A stretch of DNA of 64,000 nt from an uncultured Phycisphaerales bacterium (GCA_905480395.1 CAJQQE010000002.1:62001-126000); one strand, 5' to 3'. Numbered from the stretch's first letter, positions 17,426 through 28,137 are shown. The notes: generated by a model not told the origin, from the sequence alone. Translations and numbers: made by a program.

Positions 17426-18481
17426 TCACGCGGCGATCATGCGTTCGAGCTTGTCGGGATTGGCGGATTGTGCGATCGCGTCCTCACGACTGATCATTCC
17501 GTTGTAGAAGAGTTCTGCGATGGCGTTGTCGAGGCTGATCATTCCCAACTGTCGGTTCGTATCAATGACGTTGGGGATCTCGAACGTCCTTGCTTCGCGA
17601 ATGATGTTCCTGATGGCGGGGGTACAGAGCATGATTTCGATTGCCGGAACCATCCCGCTTCGATCGATCCGACTGAAGAGCGTCTGGCTCACCACCGCCT
17701 GCAGTGTGTTGGCGAGCATCGACCGAATCTGATTCTGCTGCCCGGCTGGATACATATCAATGATCCGTTCGACTGTCTGGGAGGCATCGACGGTGTGCAG
17801 AGTCGAGAGAACCAAGTGGCCGGTCTCTGCGGCACTGATCGCGAGGGCCGAAGTCTCAAGGTCTCGCATTTCGCCGACCAGAATGATGTCGGGATCCTGC
17901 CGAAGCGCGTGCTTGAGGCCGCTGGAGAAGCTTGGCATGTCGGTACCGAGTTGACGTTGTTCGATGAGGCATTTGTCACTCTCAAAGACGTATTCCGTCG
18001 GATCTTCGAGGGTAATGATGTGCTTGCGATAGCGTTCGTTCATCGCCTGAATCATCGCCGCCAGCGTGGTGGACTTGCCGGAACCGGTATCACCGGTCAC
18101 CAGGACAAGGCCTCTGGGAAGGTAGGTCAGCCGAGAGATGACTTCCGGAAGATTCAGTTCGGCGAGGGGCGGCACCGAGCACTTGATGCCGCGGAGCGAC
18201 AAGCCGAGCATGCCCTTCTGGAGATGCGCGTTGACGCGATATCTCTGGAGGCCGGCGACCTCGTAGGAGAAGTCGAGGTCCATTTGCGCGTCGAATGCGG
18301 TGAGTTGTGCCGGGGTGAGCATCTGCTCGAGCGCTCGCCGGAGGCCGTCGGCCGTGAGCGGCGGACAGTCCATCGCCGTCATGACGGTATGAACTCGGGT
18401 CATCGGTGGGTGACCGGCGACCAAATGAATATCGGAAGCGTCCTGTTCGAATGCTTGTCGGAGAATATCGTTGAGATGCAT
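17426..18481 (-). CDS. pilT: PilT-like retraction ATPase
   Basis: A 351-residue cytoplasmic AAA-type hexameric ATPase that drives type IV pilus retraction. The Walker A motif GDTGSGKST is at 130-138, the Asp box around ITLEDPTEYVF at 156-166, Walker B DIILVGEMRDLET at 198-210, and the His box GHLVLSTLHT at 221-230. It lacks the long N-domain and tetracysteine motif of extension ATPases such as PilB and GspE. It is followed after 22 bases by the PilC-like gene. No pilB, pilM or pilQ is in the window, so extension must be driven by an ATPase encoded elsewhere or by GspE. The ribosome binding site GGTGGAG is six bases upstream. Confidence 0.93.
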   Translation of the reverse strand: MHLNDILRQAFEQDASDIHLVAGHPPMTRVHTVMTAMDCPPLTADGLRRALEQMLTPAQLTAFDAQMDLDFSYEVAGLQRYRVNAHLQKGMLGLSLRGIKCSVPPLAELNLPEVISRLTYLPRGLVLVTGDTGSGKSTTLAAMIQAMNERYRKHIITLEDPTEYVFESDKCLIEQRQLGTDMPSFSSGLKHALRQDPDIILVGEMRDLETSALAISAAETGHLVLSTLHTVDASQTVERIIDMYPAGQQNQIRSMLANTLQAVVSQTLFSRIDRSGMVPAIEIMLCTPAIRNIIREARTFEIPNVIDTNRQLGMISLDNAIAELFYNGMISREDAIAQSANPDKLERMIAA

Positions 18482-18565
18482 CAGTCACTCCACCGGAGAA
18501 AAAAAGCAATTGCTTCCTTCTGCATCGGCGGAGTGAGGGGTCGGGTTGACTCGAAGCGTCCGGGT

Positions 18566-19132
18566 TTAGTCGGACGAGGCGGGGCTGCGGTCTTCGGACT
18601 CAATTCCGGGTTGTGCGGGGTTTGCGGATGATGCGGATCGATCAAGCGTGAACGTCCCGGAACCGGCGAAAGGCTGGGTGGGCCGGCGAATTCCGACGTC
18701 AAACAGGATCCGTCCGAAGAGACCGGAGGATTGATATCGGACCCCGCCCTCGATCCGCCAAGCGACCGGCGCCTCCAGATCGACCCGCTGGGCAATGTCG
18801 GCAGGAATCGAAATCGCGGCGGGGATTTCGAGATCGATCGAGTCACCTGGTGGAATGGTGGCTAAGGCCGCCCAACGGCCTTGGAATCGTCCGATGCCAT
18901 CGACCGTCAAGGCGTATTCGAATCGTTCCAGCGGAATGTCCTCTGATCCGGGGTTGGACAATCGCAGGTTAATCCGAAACTCGGCGGCACTCTCGGTTCT
19001 GGAGATGGGGCGGGCTCCGGTGGTTTCGACTTTGGGCGCCGCCCCACAGCCGCCGAGGAGGAAGGCCGCGAGCAGCAAGAGGAGCATGCCGTGGAACGGG
19101 ATGGGAAACGGACCTCGGGGGAGCATTGGCAT
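18566..19132 (-). CDS. WHy / LEA14-like lipoprotein
   Basis: A 188-residue putative lipoprotein. A hydrophobic N-terminus ends in the lipobox LLGGCG. Residues about 45-140 look like a water-stress/hypersensitive-response (WHy) domain, with the NPG..DIPLERFEYALTVDG pattern and alternating strands found in LEA14 proteins. Such domains are beta sandwiches of unclear role, sometimes linked to membrane stress. The tail is serine- and acid-rich. The start at 19132 has no clear ribosome binding site, and Met16 (19087) would still give a good lipoprotein signal. It is divergent from the giant propeller gene with only about 40 bases between starts. Confidence 0.7.
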   Translation of the reverse strand: MPMLPRGPFPIPFHGMLLLLLAAFLLGGCGAAPKVETTGARPISRTESAAEFRINLRLSNPGSEDIPLERFEYALTVDGIGRFQGRWAALATIPPGDSIDLEIPAAISIPADIAQRVDLEAPVAWRIEGGVRYQSSGLFGRILFDVGIRRPTQPFAGSGTFTLDRSASSANPAQPGIESEDRSPASSD

Positions 19133-19170
19133 ACTGTACCGGGGTCTGGCCAATCGATCTCTTCCTACCC

Positions 19171-22100
19171 ATGACCTACTCGAACCCGATCCCATCTTCC
19201 GTCGTTCGCCCTCGCGGCCTCCTTTTCCATCTGGCGCTGATGGTGGGCGTTGTCGGCGCGCTGACCACTGAGGATGCCTCTTCGGGGCCACAGCAACTTG
19301 GCGAACGAATCGCGGTGACCGTTGATGATTCTCCAGTGGCGTCGAGGTCCCTGAGTGAGGCCAAGTCGCAAGCGTCAGATAATCCGGCTCGCACCGCCGA
19401 TCTACTGGCGGGCCTCCTTGACGAGTACGGTCATCGCCTGGTTGCTTCTTCCGACGATGAAGGGCTCTTTCGATCGGTCCGGGAGGAAGCGATCCGAGTG
19501 CTCCGTTCCGAACCGGGCGTGCTGGTGGCGTGGCGTCGTGACACGGAATCTCAAGCCGTCGTCTTGCTTGAGGAGGCGGGGATCGAAGCGGCCTTTGATC
19601 GTCGTCCCCTGACTGACGCGGGCCTTGAAGCGGGACTCCGCCTTGCGCAGCGGGCGATCGAATCTGGACGCGCTGCGGGTGCACTGAGACTTCTGGACGA
19701 ACTGGAAACATGGCCTGGCGCGTCAAGTCTCCGAAACCGAGTCCTCATCCTGCGAGGGCTCGCTGGAATTGACGCCGCGGCGATGGCGAGCCTGCCGCGA
19801 AGCAGCGAGGAGTTTCGCAAGATCTCCCAGAACGCGATCGAAGAGCTTGCTCGATTCGATCAGGACACGGCGGATCGACTGCGGCAGATGGAGGCCAAGC
19901 GTCTCGCCGAAACGGATCGAAACATCTCCGAGATCGGTGAACTCGCATCGATTCGAGATGCCGACTGGGCAAAGATCTGGGAGGAATCGCTCCCGGACAC
20001 GCTCTTTCGGCGGCGGTACTTCGACTCGGTCGATGGCCAGGCGTTCTCGAAATCCAACGCCGACAGAGCCCGTGATCTCGCATCGAGCATGACCACGGTT
20101 CCGACCTTGGTCGGTGATCTGGTACTGGTCAACGAGGGGTTTCTGCTTCGAGGGTTCGATCGCTTCACCGGGCGAATGCGTTGGTATCGGGACTTCGGGA
20201 TTTCCCGCGGCATGCGACCGAGCGGAACGCCGGGCGATCTCGGCGAGATCGTCATCGCTGATGGCGACGCGTACACCGTGGTTGGGCACGCTTTCGGTGG
20301 AGGCCGGGAGGGTACCGGCGAGATTCTCCGATTCGATCCGGTGACCGGACTCGAACGTTGGCGGGTTCGTTTGGATCGAGTCGGTAGTAAGGATCTACTC
20401 GATGGGGCATTCGTCTCCGGGCCGCCTCTGGTGGTCGATGACGTCGTCGCCCTCCCAATCAGAAAATCAAACACTCGCCTTGAGACCATTGAATTCGCCT
20501 TGGGCCTCGATCGGGCAACCGGGGCGTTCCGTTGGCTTCGATCCATTGCATCAAGCGGAGGCATTCGGATGGGCGGGGCGAGGACCTTCGCTCGTTTTGC
20601 GGAACTTGAAGGCGACATCATCATCGCTTCGGCCGCCGGCGCGTCGGCGAGGCTCGATGGTCGCACCGGGCAGGTTCGCTGGCTCCGCCGGGGGACGGTG
20701 CCGTTGAGGGCCCCCAGGATTGCAGCGCGACCGTGGGAAATTGCCGGCCCAGTGGTGCTCGAGGCGGGCATCGCGACCCTCGATCCTTCCGGTCTCAACT
20801 GGGTACTGCTCGATCCGGAGACCGGCGAAGAGTTGATTCGGCGACCGGTGGGAGCCGGAACCGTCGCCGGGGCAGTTCGATATCTGCTGGCGTTTCCTGA
20901 TCCGCGTCGAGGCCGAGATCTCTTGCTTGCGATTGGGACCGATGTGGTGGCCATTGATGTCGAATCGGTCGACGCTGAGCCGGTGTGGACGTTGGCGAGG
21001 TCCGTCGCGGACGCCCGAGACTTGACGGCCTCATCCACGACGTCGGAGATTCGGGGTCGAATCACGGTCGTCGGCGATGCGCTTCTGGTCCCGTTTCAGG
21101 ACAGCCTGGCAGTTCTTGATGGCCTCACCGGTCAACTGGTTCGACGCATTTCAATTCCTGGTGGCGGGAACCCGGCCGCAACGTCGACCGGGCTCTTTGC
21201 GGCGGGAGATGATCGCCTGGTCGCGTACATGCCGATCGAGGACGCCATCGCAACGTTGCGGGCCCGAGTCCGACAATCACCCGACTCGGTGGTGCAAGCG
21301 CTCGCGCTGCTCGAACTGGCTCAAGGTCTCGATGACCGTGAACTCGTCATCGAGGCCGCGGAGGCCGCCTCGGGAGGATTGGCGCGGCAGGACGATCCGG
21401 CCCTTCGAAGCGAACTTCTCGACCGAATCCTGGAGTCCATCGCCACCACCGTCGACTCGAAGGAGGGGGAGATCCTGCTCACCTTGGCCAGTGTGGTCGC
21501 GGTCACACCCAGCGATCGGGTTCGCCGGGAACTGACCGTCGGCGACTGGATGTCCAGGCAAGGACGACTCGAAGATGCGATCGCAGCTTGGTTGACCGTC
21601 CTCGAAGACGCGAGGCTCGCGGACGTGGAGATCCCGGTTTCCGAAGACCTCGTGGCCACCGCGGGTGGCATGGCCCGAACGCGAATTGCCAGACTGGCGA
21701 CGATCAATCCGGACATTCGAGCCCTTCTGGATCGTCGCGCTGAGGCATCGGTGGAACAGGCCTTGGCGGATCGTGCGACCGCAGATGTGTTTGTTTCCGT
21801 CATTCGGCAACATCCTGGCGCTCCGGCGGCCATTCAAGCTGGTCGCCGGGCAATTGAGATTCTGCGGGACGAGGGATCTCCACTCGACGCCATGGAGGTC
21901 GCCTGGTTGGTCGCCCGCGATCTCGATTCCGACGATCCGGAGCGAGCGACGATTCTGGAATTCGGAGCCTCGATTGCTTCGGAATCTGGAAGGAGATCAA
22001 TGCGGCAGGCCTTCCAACGAGTTGCCGGCGTGAGCGACGTGGGGCCGGTTGACTCGGTGGTAGATGGATGGGTCGAAGTATCGGATCTGACGATTCGTCG

Positions 22101-23415
22101 GCCGTTGCTTGAGGGCGTGCCATTGAACATGCGGTCTATCTCCGGGACGCTGGCGCCGGAAAGCCCGACCGCTGCTCGGGAAGCCCCCGTGGATGGTGTT
22201 CACCTCATCGAGAACGATGGGAAGATGTTGGTGTTCCGGGAAGGGACGAACCTCGAGGCGATCTGGCAAATCCCCTTGGCGGGAAATGGCCTGGAGATCC
22301 TTCGATACGCTCCGATGCTCCTTCTCTGGGAAGGCCCTGATCTGCGGGATCCTCAGTTGACCGCCCTCGATCCAAAGACCGGCAAGATCCTCTGGGCGAC
22401 GCCGCGGGCGACCTCGTTGCTTCCCGCTCAGGATCGAATGGCCCTCGGCTCAGCGGGCTTTCTTCCTGACAGCAGGCCGTTCCTGGACTATGAGATTCTT
22501 CCGATCCCCGTCGACGATGGGATCGTCTTGGTTCGCCGGGACGGGAGTGCGGTGAAGGTGGATGGCACCGATGGTCGAACGACCAGATGGACTCGAAGCG
22601 GACTGCTTGATCGGGTCTACGGGGTGGAGCGGGCGAACGGGCTGCTGCACCTCTACGGCGCCTCCGCAGCGCCAGATGGAGGGTCGACGGGGGGAGTCGT
22701 CAGCATCGATCCGGTGACTGGGGGGACCGTGTTTGAGGCGGATGTTCCTGGTGGTGACGTTCGCTGGCTTGCGGCCGATGATGTTGGAAGGTTGGCGGTC
22801 GGCACCACTCGATCCGTCACCATGCTTGATCCGGTCGAGGGGATCCTAAATGCGTCACGCCGGTGGACACGATCAGACGCTCGACTTCTCGGTGTTTCGC
22901 TTGGGCGTTTCGAGGACGATCGGCTGGTGGTCTTCGATGATCGTGGAATCCCGTTGGTCTTCAATTCGGAGCTCGGTGCGATCGACCAGGAGCGTTGGCG
23001 ACTTCCAAGCAACCCCGACTGGATTCCGGGGGGGCCAGCCAGAATTTTCGCCGATGGCGATTGGCGATACCTGCTGTATCGCGACCGTGTCCTACTCTAC
23101 GACGCCTCAGGGCGGTTTCTCGGAGCGGATCGGATCGCGGACTCGAACCGGACGGATTGGTCAGCCCTCCCCGCCAGTGAAGGTCTCAGGCTGATCTCCC
23201 AGCGACCTGGGAGGGGGCGATACACATTTCGGTTCTTCACGCTCGATCCAAGCACAGGCCTCCGAATCCTTGGTCAGCCATTCGAAATTGAGCCCACGAC
23301 GATCCGATATCAGCAAGGAAGAGCCATCGATGGATGGTTGTTGCTGGGTTCGGATCAGGAAGTCAATGCGGTGCCGCTCCGGGCCGCTGACGAAGGAATT
23401 CTCGAGGGACCTTGA
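19171..23415 (+). CDS. Giant secreted PQQ-like beta-propeller protein
   Basis: A 1,414-residue exported protein. The signal peptide includes VVRPRGLLFHLALMVGVVGALT. Two blocks of PQQ/quinoprotein-like repeats are visible. The first includes LRFDPVTGLERWRVRLDRVG and LDGRTGQVRWLRRG. The second is near the C-terminus and includes LDPKTGKILWATPRA and VSIDPVTGGTVFEADV. A helical, TPR-like middle section of about 400 residues lies between them. The repeats have the BamB-like turn but no obvious cofactor or calcium-dehydrogenase residues, so a scaffolding or binding role is likelier than catalysis. An upstream in-frame ATG (19126) would add 15 residues that do not suit a signal peptide. Not part of a clear operon; the polyaspartate gene follows. 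Confidence 0.75.
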   Translation: MTYSNPIPSSVVRPRGLLFHLALMVGVVGALTTEDASSGPQQLGERIAVTVDDSPVASRSLSEAKSQASDNPARTADLLAGLLDEYGHRLVASSDDEGLFRSVREEAIRVLRSEPGVLVAWRRDTESQAVVLLEEAGIEAAFDRRPLTDAGLEAGLRLAQRAIESGRAAGALRLLDELETWPGASSLRNRVLILRGLAGIDAAAMASLPRSSEEFRKISQNAIEELARFDQDTADRLRQMEAKRLAETDRNISEIGELASIRDADWAKIWEESLPDTLFRRRYFDSVDGQAFSKSNADRARDLASSMTTVPTLVGDLVLVNEGFLLRGFDRFTGRMRWYRDFGISRGMRPSGTPGDLGEIVIADGDAYTVVGHAFGGGREGTGEILRFDPVTGLERWRVRLDRVGSKDLLDGAFVSGPPLVVDDVVALPIRKSNTRLETIEFALGLDRATGAFRWLRSIASSGGIRMGGARTFARFAELEGDIIIASAAGASARLDGRTGQVRWLRRGTVPLRAPRIAARPWEIAGPVVLEAGIATLDPSGLNWVLLDPETGEELIRRPVGAGTVAGAVRYLLAFPDPRRGRDLLLAIGTDVVAIDVESVDAEPVWTLARSVADARDLTASSTTSEIRGRITVVGDALLVPFQDSLAVLDGLTGQLVRRISIPGGGNPAATSTGLFAAGDDRLVAYMPIEDAIATLRARVRQSPDSVVQALALLELAQGLDDRELVIEAAEAASGGLARQDDPALRSELLDRILESIATTVDSKEGEILLTLASVVAVTPSDRVRRELTVGDWMSRQGRLEDAIAAWLTVLEDARLADVEIPVSEDLVATAGGMARTRIARLATINPDIRALLDRRAEASVEQALADRATADVFVSVIRQHPGAPAAIQAGRRAIEILRDEGSPLDAMEVAWLVARDLDSDDPERATILEFGASIASESGRRSMRQAFQRVAGVSDVGPVDSVVDGWVEVSDLTIRRPLLEGVPLNMRSISGTLAPESPTAAREAPVDGVHLIENDGKMLVFREGTNLEAIWQIPLAGNGLEILRYAPMLLLWEGPDLRDPQLTALDPKTGKILWATPRATSLLPAQDRMALGSAGFLPDSRPFLDYEILPIPVDDGIVLVRRDGSAVKVDGTDGRTTRWTRSGLLDRVYGVERANGLLHLYGASAAPDGGSTGGVVSIDPVTGGTVFEADVPGGDVRWLAADDVGRLAVGTTRSVTMLDPVEGILNASRRWTRSDARLLGVSLGRFEDDRLVVFDDRGIPLVFNSELGAIDQERWRLPSNPDWIPGGPARIFADGDWRYLLYRDRVLLYDASGRFLGADRIADSNRTDWSALPASEGLRLISQRPGRGRYTFRFFTLDPSTGLRILGQPFEIEPTTIRYQQGRAIDGWLLLGSDQEVNAVPLRAADEGILEGP

Positions 23416-23528
23416 CGAGCAGGCTAGATTCGGGCATAAAACTCACCCGACAGCCGTGGGCGGCTCCGAATCATTGGCCATTCGGAACCGATAGGAAGCA
23501 CCAATCTCGTACCTGAAGGACCCGCTCG

Positions 23529-23969
<441 letters not shown>

Positions 23970-24036
23970 AGGGTTGTCAGGGTCTGGTCAGTACGGCGTC
24001 GGGTGTTCGTCTACTCGGATGCGGAACGTCGCGTGC

Positions 24037-25206
24037 TCAGTTGGGATCGTTCAAATGAGCAAGATAGAGCTCGTATCGCCCGGAGTCCGGTCGGAGGAGT
24101 AGGATCGGATCTTCCTTGAGCCCTGAGCGACGAGGGATGGCAACGTCACTGGAGAGCAAGATGCTCGTCGGAACGCCGCCGGCCACCGAGGTTAACTCGG
24201 TGAGGAAAAGACCATCCTTCGACATGGCGATGCCGCGGTCCGTATCGAGCATGGAAACGGCCATCGCCCCTTCCGAGAACGGGCGGGCGAGATCTCGGTC
24301 CGGCGACCACTCGATCATCCGTCCGAGATCCGGATGAAGAAAGATGAGCCGAGGCGGCCCGCCCGGAGGCGAAGCCTCGATACCCGTCTGCGGGGCCAAC
24401 ATGGAATAGACGAGCCGGTCGTTGGAGCGAATTGAGATCGGGATCGTCTGCATTCCCTCTTCGAATCGCGAGCGTTCGGTCAGTCGTGACCATGCGATTT
24501 CGACGGTCCCGTCACCTTTTCGTAACGCAAAGATCGTTCGTCCATCCGGAGCAATGACCGGGTCGAGCCACGAGCGGTCAAACTGGCTCTTGATCGTCCA
24601 GGTGTGTCCGTCAGGGCGTCGGACCATCAGGTCAAGACCGCGCGCGTCTACGGATCGGCGGCACCAGGCGAGCGTACCGTCGACACCGATGGTGGCGAAG
24701 GCGTTGACGAGTTCATCGTCAATCAACCAAGTGACTTCGCCCGTCACCCAGTCCACGCGACCGATCCGTCGTCCCCCATCCGGTCGGTAGCCTTCGACAA
24801 GGAACCCGATCTCGTCGGCAGATCGGCCGAGCAACCAAGGGCCTCGAATCGTCTGGAGAGATTCCACTCCAGCGGCGTTGAGGCGGAGGATCTCGAAGGG
24901 AACGACGGGGAGTCGTTGAGCGTCGGGTCGAGCGAGGATCGCAGACCATGCCGGCGGTGCGCCGGCCCGAACCGCAAGGAAGCGACCATCCGGAGAGGAG
25001 AGCGGTATCGAGAAATCGTCGTACTCGACGGCGCCGATCATCCGCCAACTGATCTGGGCGGAGACATCCAGCGGATCGAGTCGGTCGGACTCGCGATCAC
25101 GCTCTGGAGTGAAGTACGAACCCGGGGTGCGACTCACTTCACGTGAGACGCACCCCGGGTTGAAGACAAGAGGAAGAACAAGCGTGAGCAGGATCTTCGC
25201 GTTCAT
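24037..25206 (-). CDS. Propeller-like lipoprotein after gspD
   Basis: A 389-residue lipoprotein. The N-terminal helix ends in LVFNPGC, a plausible lipobox with Cys19. The mature part has repeated DGR-type strands (SSPDGRFLAVRAG, VIAPDGRTIFALRKGDG) like TolB/WD40-type propeller blades. Function unknown. Its ATG overlaps the gspD stop as ATGA, so it is very likely the last gene of the T2SS operon and may act as a pilotin-like or outer-membrane accessory factor. That role is inferred from position only. Confidence 0.7.
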   Translation of the reverse strand: MNAKILLTLVLPLVFNPGCVSREVSRTPGSYFTPERDRESDRLDPLDVSAQISWRMIGAVEYDDFSIPLSSPDGRFLAVRAGAPPAWSAILARPDAQRLPVVPFEILRLNAAGVESLQTIRGPWLLGRSADEIGFLVEGYRPDGGRRIGRVDWVTGEVTWLIDDELVNAFATIGVDGTLAWCRRSVDARGLDLMVRRPDGHTWTIKSQFDRSWLDPVIAPDGRTIFALRKGDGTVEIAWSRLTERSRFEEGMQTIPISIRSNDRLVYSMLAPQTGIEASPPGGPPRLIFLHPDLGRMIEWSPDRDLARPFSEGAMAVSMLDTDRGIAMSKDGLFLTELTSVAGGVPTSILLSSDVAIPRRSGLKEDPILLLRPDSGRYELYLAHLNDPN

Positions 25207-27947
25207 TCGCCGCTGGTGGCCGGCTCATCGGTCTTCTTGGTCTCATCAGGTGACGCCGGGTCATCGTCAATCTGGTCGAAGAACGCATCTCCGCCCAGTG
25301 TCTTGGCCATTTCTTCAAGCGGTTTGCTGAGTTCGTCGAGACGCTTCCGTTCTTCGACGTTGAAGTTCGTGTCGTTCTCATCAGGATTGTCGACGACGAT
25401 GGGGGTGATGAAGATGACCAGCTCGACCAGCGATTTACCCTTCTCCGTGCTGGTGAAGAGAGCGCCCAGGAGCGGGATGTCCCCAAGCAACGGTACCTTT
25501 CGTTCCACATCCGTATCGTCCTCACGTCGAATACCGCTCAGCACAATGGTCTGATTATTCTTGACCGTGACCGTGGTCGTCGTCTGTCGCCGGTTGACCA
25601 CGGGGTTGTCGTTAATCGTGGAGGAGGAGAGATTCGAGAGAAGAATCTCAATCTCCATCGCCACGTTCCGCTCGGTGGTGATCCGAGGTCTGACGTTGAG
25701 GCCGATGCCGATGGCCTCTTGTTCGAAGGATGTGGTAGTCCCGCTGTCATTCGAGGTCGATCCGGTCTGGAAGGTGACATCGGAACCGGCGAAGAACTTC
25801 GCTTCCTTATTGTCACTGGTGAAGACCCGTGGTCGTTGGAGGATTCGGACATTATTCTGCTCGGACAGTGCTGACAGAACGTAGTCCACGCTCGCACCGA
25901 CCTCCAAGAAGGACGTGTCGAACCAAGGGCCGAGGAAGTTGCCGGCTCCTTCTTGGACTGGGTTGCCGTCATTGTTGATGACATCTGTCGAGCCTTTGGT
26001 CATATCGAGGCCAACCGATCCGCCGATCGAGTTGTCGCCCGATGCCGATATCCCGGATCCCACGCGGATGCCGAGACTCAATGCGTCGCCGAGCGAGACT
26101 TCCGCCAACGTCGCAGTGATCATCACCTGGCGTCCGGGTCGGTCGAGATCCTGAATGATCTTCAACAGCGCGTCCTGGATCTCGGGTGTGGCAAGTACGA
26201 GAAGCGAGTTCTGGCCCGGGTTCGGGACCACTCTGCTCTTGCCAACGAGGGCAGACACCTCTGCGGATTCATCACCGTTGGCACCGCGTCCCGACTGCCA
26301 AGGGAAGGTGATCTCATCGCCCGCCGTGTCGGTGCCGCCATCCGTACCACCACCGGCGGATTCAAAGTTGATGCCCGTGAGGCCTTCATCCGGGGCTTGG
26401 ATTCCGCGGCCACCACCACCCGCGGCCCCGAGCAGGGCGTTGAGGATGTCGGCGACTTCGATGGCGCTGGCGTGCTTGAGTTCAACGTTGACCGGCATTC
26501 CAACGCTGAGCGGTTGATCGATATCGTCGATCATCGAGTCGAGCCACTCAAAGTTGTCTGGAGTCTTTGAGATGACAATGAGTCGGTTCGAGTCCGGATA
26601 GGCCTCGATGCGGAAAATGTCCGCCACCGCCGCGTCAGCGCCGGCTGATCCGCCGCCGCCACCTCGACCCGCTGGTGCGGAGCCGCCTCCACCCTCTTCG
26701 AGCAACGCGACGAGCAGGGTCTTGACCTTGACCGGGTCGGTGTACTTCAGGTCGTAGAGACGGAAGATGTTCCCCTCTCGGCTCGGCGGGATGTCCCATG
26801 CGGTCTCGATGAGGTACCGGATATCGGTGAGGATCTCCGGTTCGGCCCGGACGGTCACCGCATTGGTCTGAGGGAGCACGCTGACCTGGAGTTGTTCGCT
26901 GGTTCCGACCTGTGGAAGTTCCTGGGGCGATGCTTGGCCGCCTCGCTGGTTTCGGGAGGTGGGGGCTCGGGACTGGGTCCGACTACCGCCACTGTTGGGA
27001 TTGGGGCTGAAGAGCTCCAAGACGATGTCCGCGATCGTCTGAGCATCGGCGTACGCGAGCCGGAAGGTCTCGGTCTTGACCGCGAGAAAAGGGGGCACAT
27101 CAAGAAGATCAATGAGCTTCTGGACCCGCTTGGCCCAGCCGATGTCGCCTTCGAGAATGATTTGATTGGAGTTGACGTCCGCGGTGAGGTTGCCGTATTC
27201 CGGGGCGCCTTCGCTGAGTTGTGATTCAAGATCACCCACTTTGGCGAATTCAAGCCGGAAGACTTTGGTGACCAGGCTGCCGTCTTCGCTCATGCTGGTG
27301 ACGTCGACTTCCGGGCCGAGAACGACGTTCGGCTGAAAGTTGTTCAACTCCATGATGGTGTTGAGCATGATGAGGTCGGGCGTTTCCACCACGCCAATAC
27401 CGTTCAGTCGGAACGCTTGGAAAATCAGGTCGAGCGCGGCGTGCTTCGCAAGCGGACGATCGCTGAAGAGCGTGATCTTGGTCGTCGTCAACATGGTCGA
27501 CTTGGGCATGACGGCCTTGCCGGTCCAGTCGACGATGTAGGGGAGGATGTCTTGAACGGTGACGCCGTTGAAGTTCAACGGTACGGGGTCATTGTCTACC
27601 GTTCGGCGGGTTCCACTGAGTGAGGATCCCTGATCGGTGGAATCTTGGGGTTTTGCGGCCTTCGCGGGGCCGGTTCGCTCCGGGGTGGATGTCGCATCGC
27701 TGGTGGGGGCCTTCGCAGGGCCATCTCGGCGAGGCGGTGCTTCGGCGGCCGTTCCCTCTTGGTTAGAAGCAGGTTGCGTGGCGGGGCCGCCCCGCTCCGG
27801 GCGGTCACCGCCATCGAGCGGGATCGCCAAGGCGAGGGAACCCCCCGCGAGGGCGAGCACGGCAGCAAGCGAACGGCCACAGTTGCGTCGGAAGCGACGA
27901 AGGGGCCGGGCGTCAGGACTGAGGATGGCGTTGCTTGAAGCTGGCAC
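25203..27947 (-). CDS. gspD: Type II secretion secretin GspD
   Basis: A 914-residue outer-membrane secretin. A basic N-terminus and a hydrophobic export segment precede a low-complexity linker rich in Pro, Ala, Thr and Gly (about 45-118). An N0 domain begins near 122 (PVPLNFNGVTVQDILPYIV). N1-N3 repeats follow, with Gly-rich loops, one of them GGGGSAPAGRGGGGGSAG. The secretin beta-barrel ends with the conserved VPLLGDIPLLGALFTST. The N-terminal linker is unusually long. The GTG start has AAGGA eight bases upstream. About 190 bases separate it from gspC, the only real gap in the operon, so it may have its own promoter. Confidence 0.94.
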   Translation of the reverse strand: MPASSNAILSPDARPLRRFRRNCGRSLAAVLALAGGSLALAIPLDGGDRPERGGPATQPASNQEGTAAEAPPRRDGPAKAPTSDATSTPERTGPAKAAKPQDSTDQGSSLSGTRRTVDNDPVPLNFNGVTVQDILPYIVDWTGKAVMPKSTMLTTTKITLFSDRPLAKHAALDLIFQAFRLNGIGVVETPDLIMLNTIMELNNFQPNVVLGPEVDVTSMSEDGSLVTKVFRLEFAKVGDLESQLSEGAPEYGNLTADVNSNQIILEGDIGWAKRVQKLIDLLDVPPFLAVKTETFRLAYADAQTIADIVLELFSPNPNSGGSRTQSRAPTSRNQRGGQASPQELPQVGTSEQLQVSVLPQTNAVTVRAEPEILTDIRYLIETAWDIPPSREGNIFRLYDLKYTDPVKVKTLLVALLEEGGGGSAPAGRGGGGGSAGADAAVADIFRIEAYPDSNRLIVISKTPDNFEWLDSMIDDIDQPLSVGMPVNVELKHASAIEVADILNALLGAAGGGGRGIQAPDEGLTGINFESAGGGTDGGTDTAGDEITFPWQSGRGANGDESAEVSALVGKSRVVPNPGQNSLLVLATPEIQDALLKIIQDLDRPGRQVMITATLAEVSLGDALSLGIRVGSGISASGDNSIGGSVGLDMTKGSTDVINNDGNPVQEGAGNFLGPWFDTSFLEVGASVDYVLSALSEQNNVRILQRPRVFTSDNKEAKFFAGSDVTFQTGSTSNDSGTTTSFEQEAIGIGLNVRPRITTERNVAMEIEILLSNLSSSTINDNPVVNRRQTTTTVTVKNNQTIVLSGIRREDDTDVERKVPLLGDIPLLGALFTSTEKGKSLVELVIFITPIVVDNPDENDTNFNVEERKRLDELSKPLEEMAKTLGGDAFFDQIDDDPASPDETKKTDEPATSGE

Positions 27948-28137
27948 GTCAATATTCCTTGCTGGGCGGGGTATGGCCGGTTCTCGTTGGCCTCGATACC
28001 CGAATCCTGCCGGGCGACTTCGGTCGCTCGGCGTTGGCTCACATTTTCACCTTGAACAACGAAGGTGTCTCTCATCCACGGTCATTCGAAATCGTCCCGA
28101 TAAGGGGGAAACGACTCGATCGCCGGCAGATTGCCGT

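Noticed and set aside
17402-18631. 409-residue plus-strand open frame opposite pilT
   Set aside because: It is antisense to a well-supported PilT gene, lacks family features, and is the kind of long shadow frame expected in high-GC DNA.
19860-21065. 401-residue minus-strand open frame opposite the propeller gene
   Set aside because: Ser/Arg/Pro-rich, no domain; the plus frame has clear propeller repeats.
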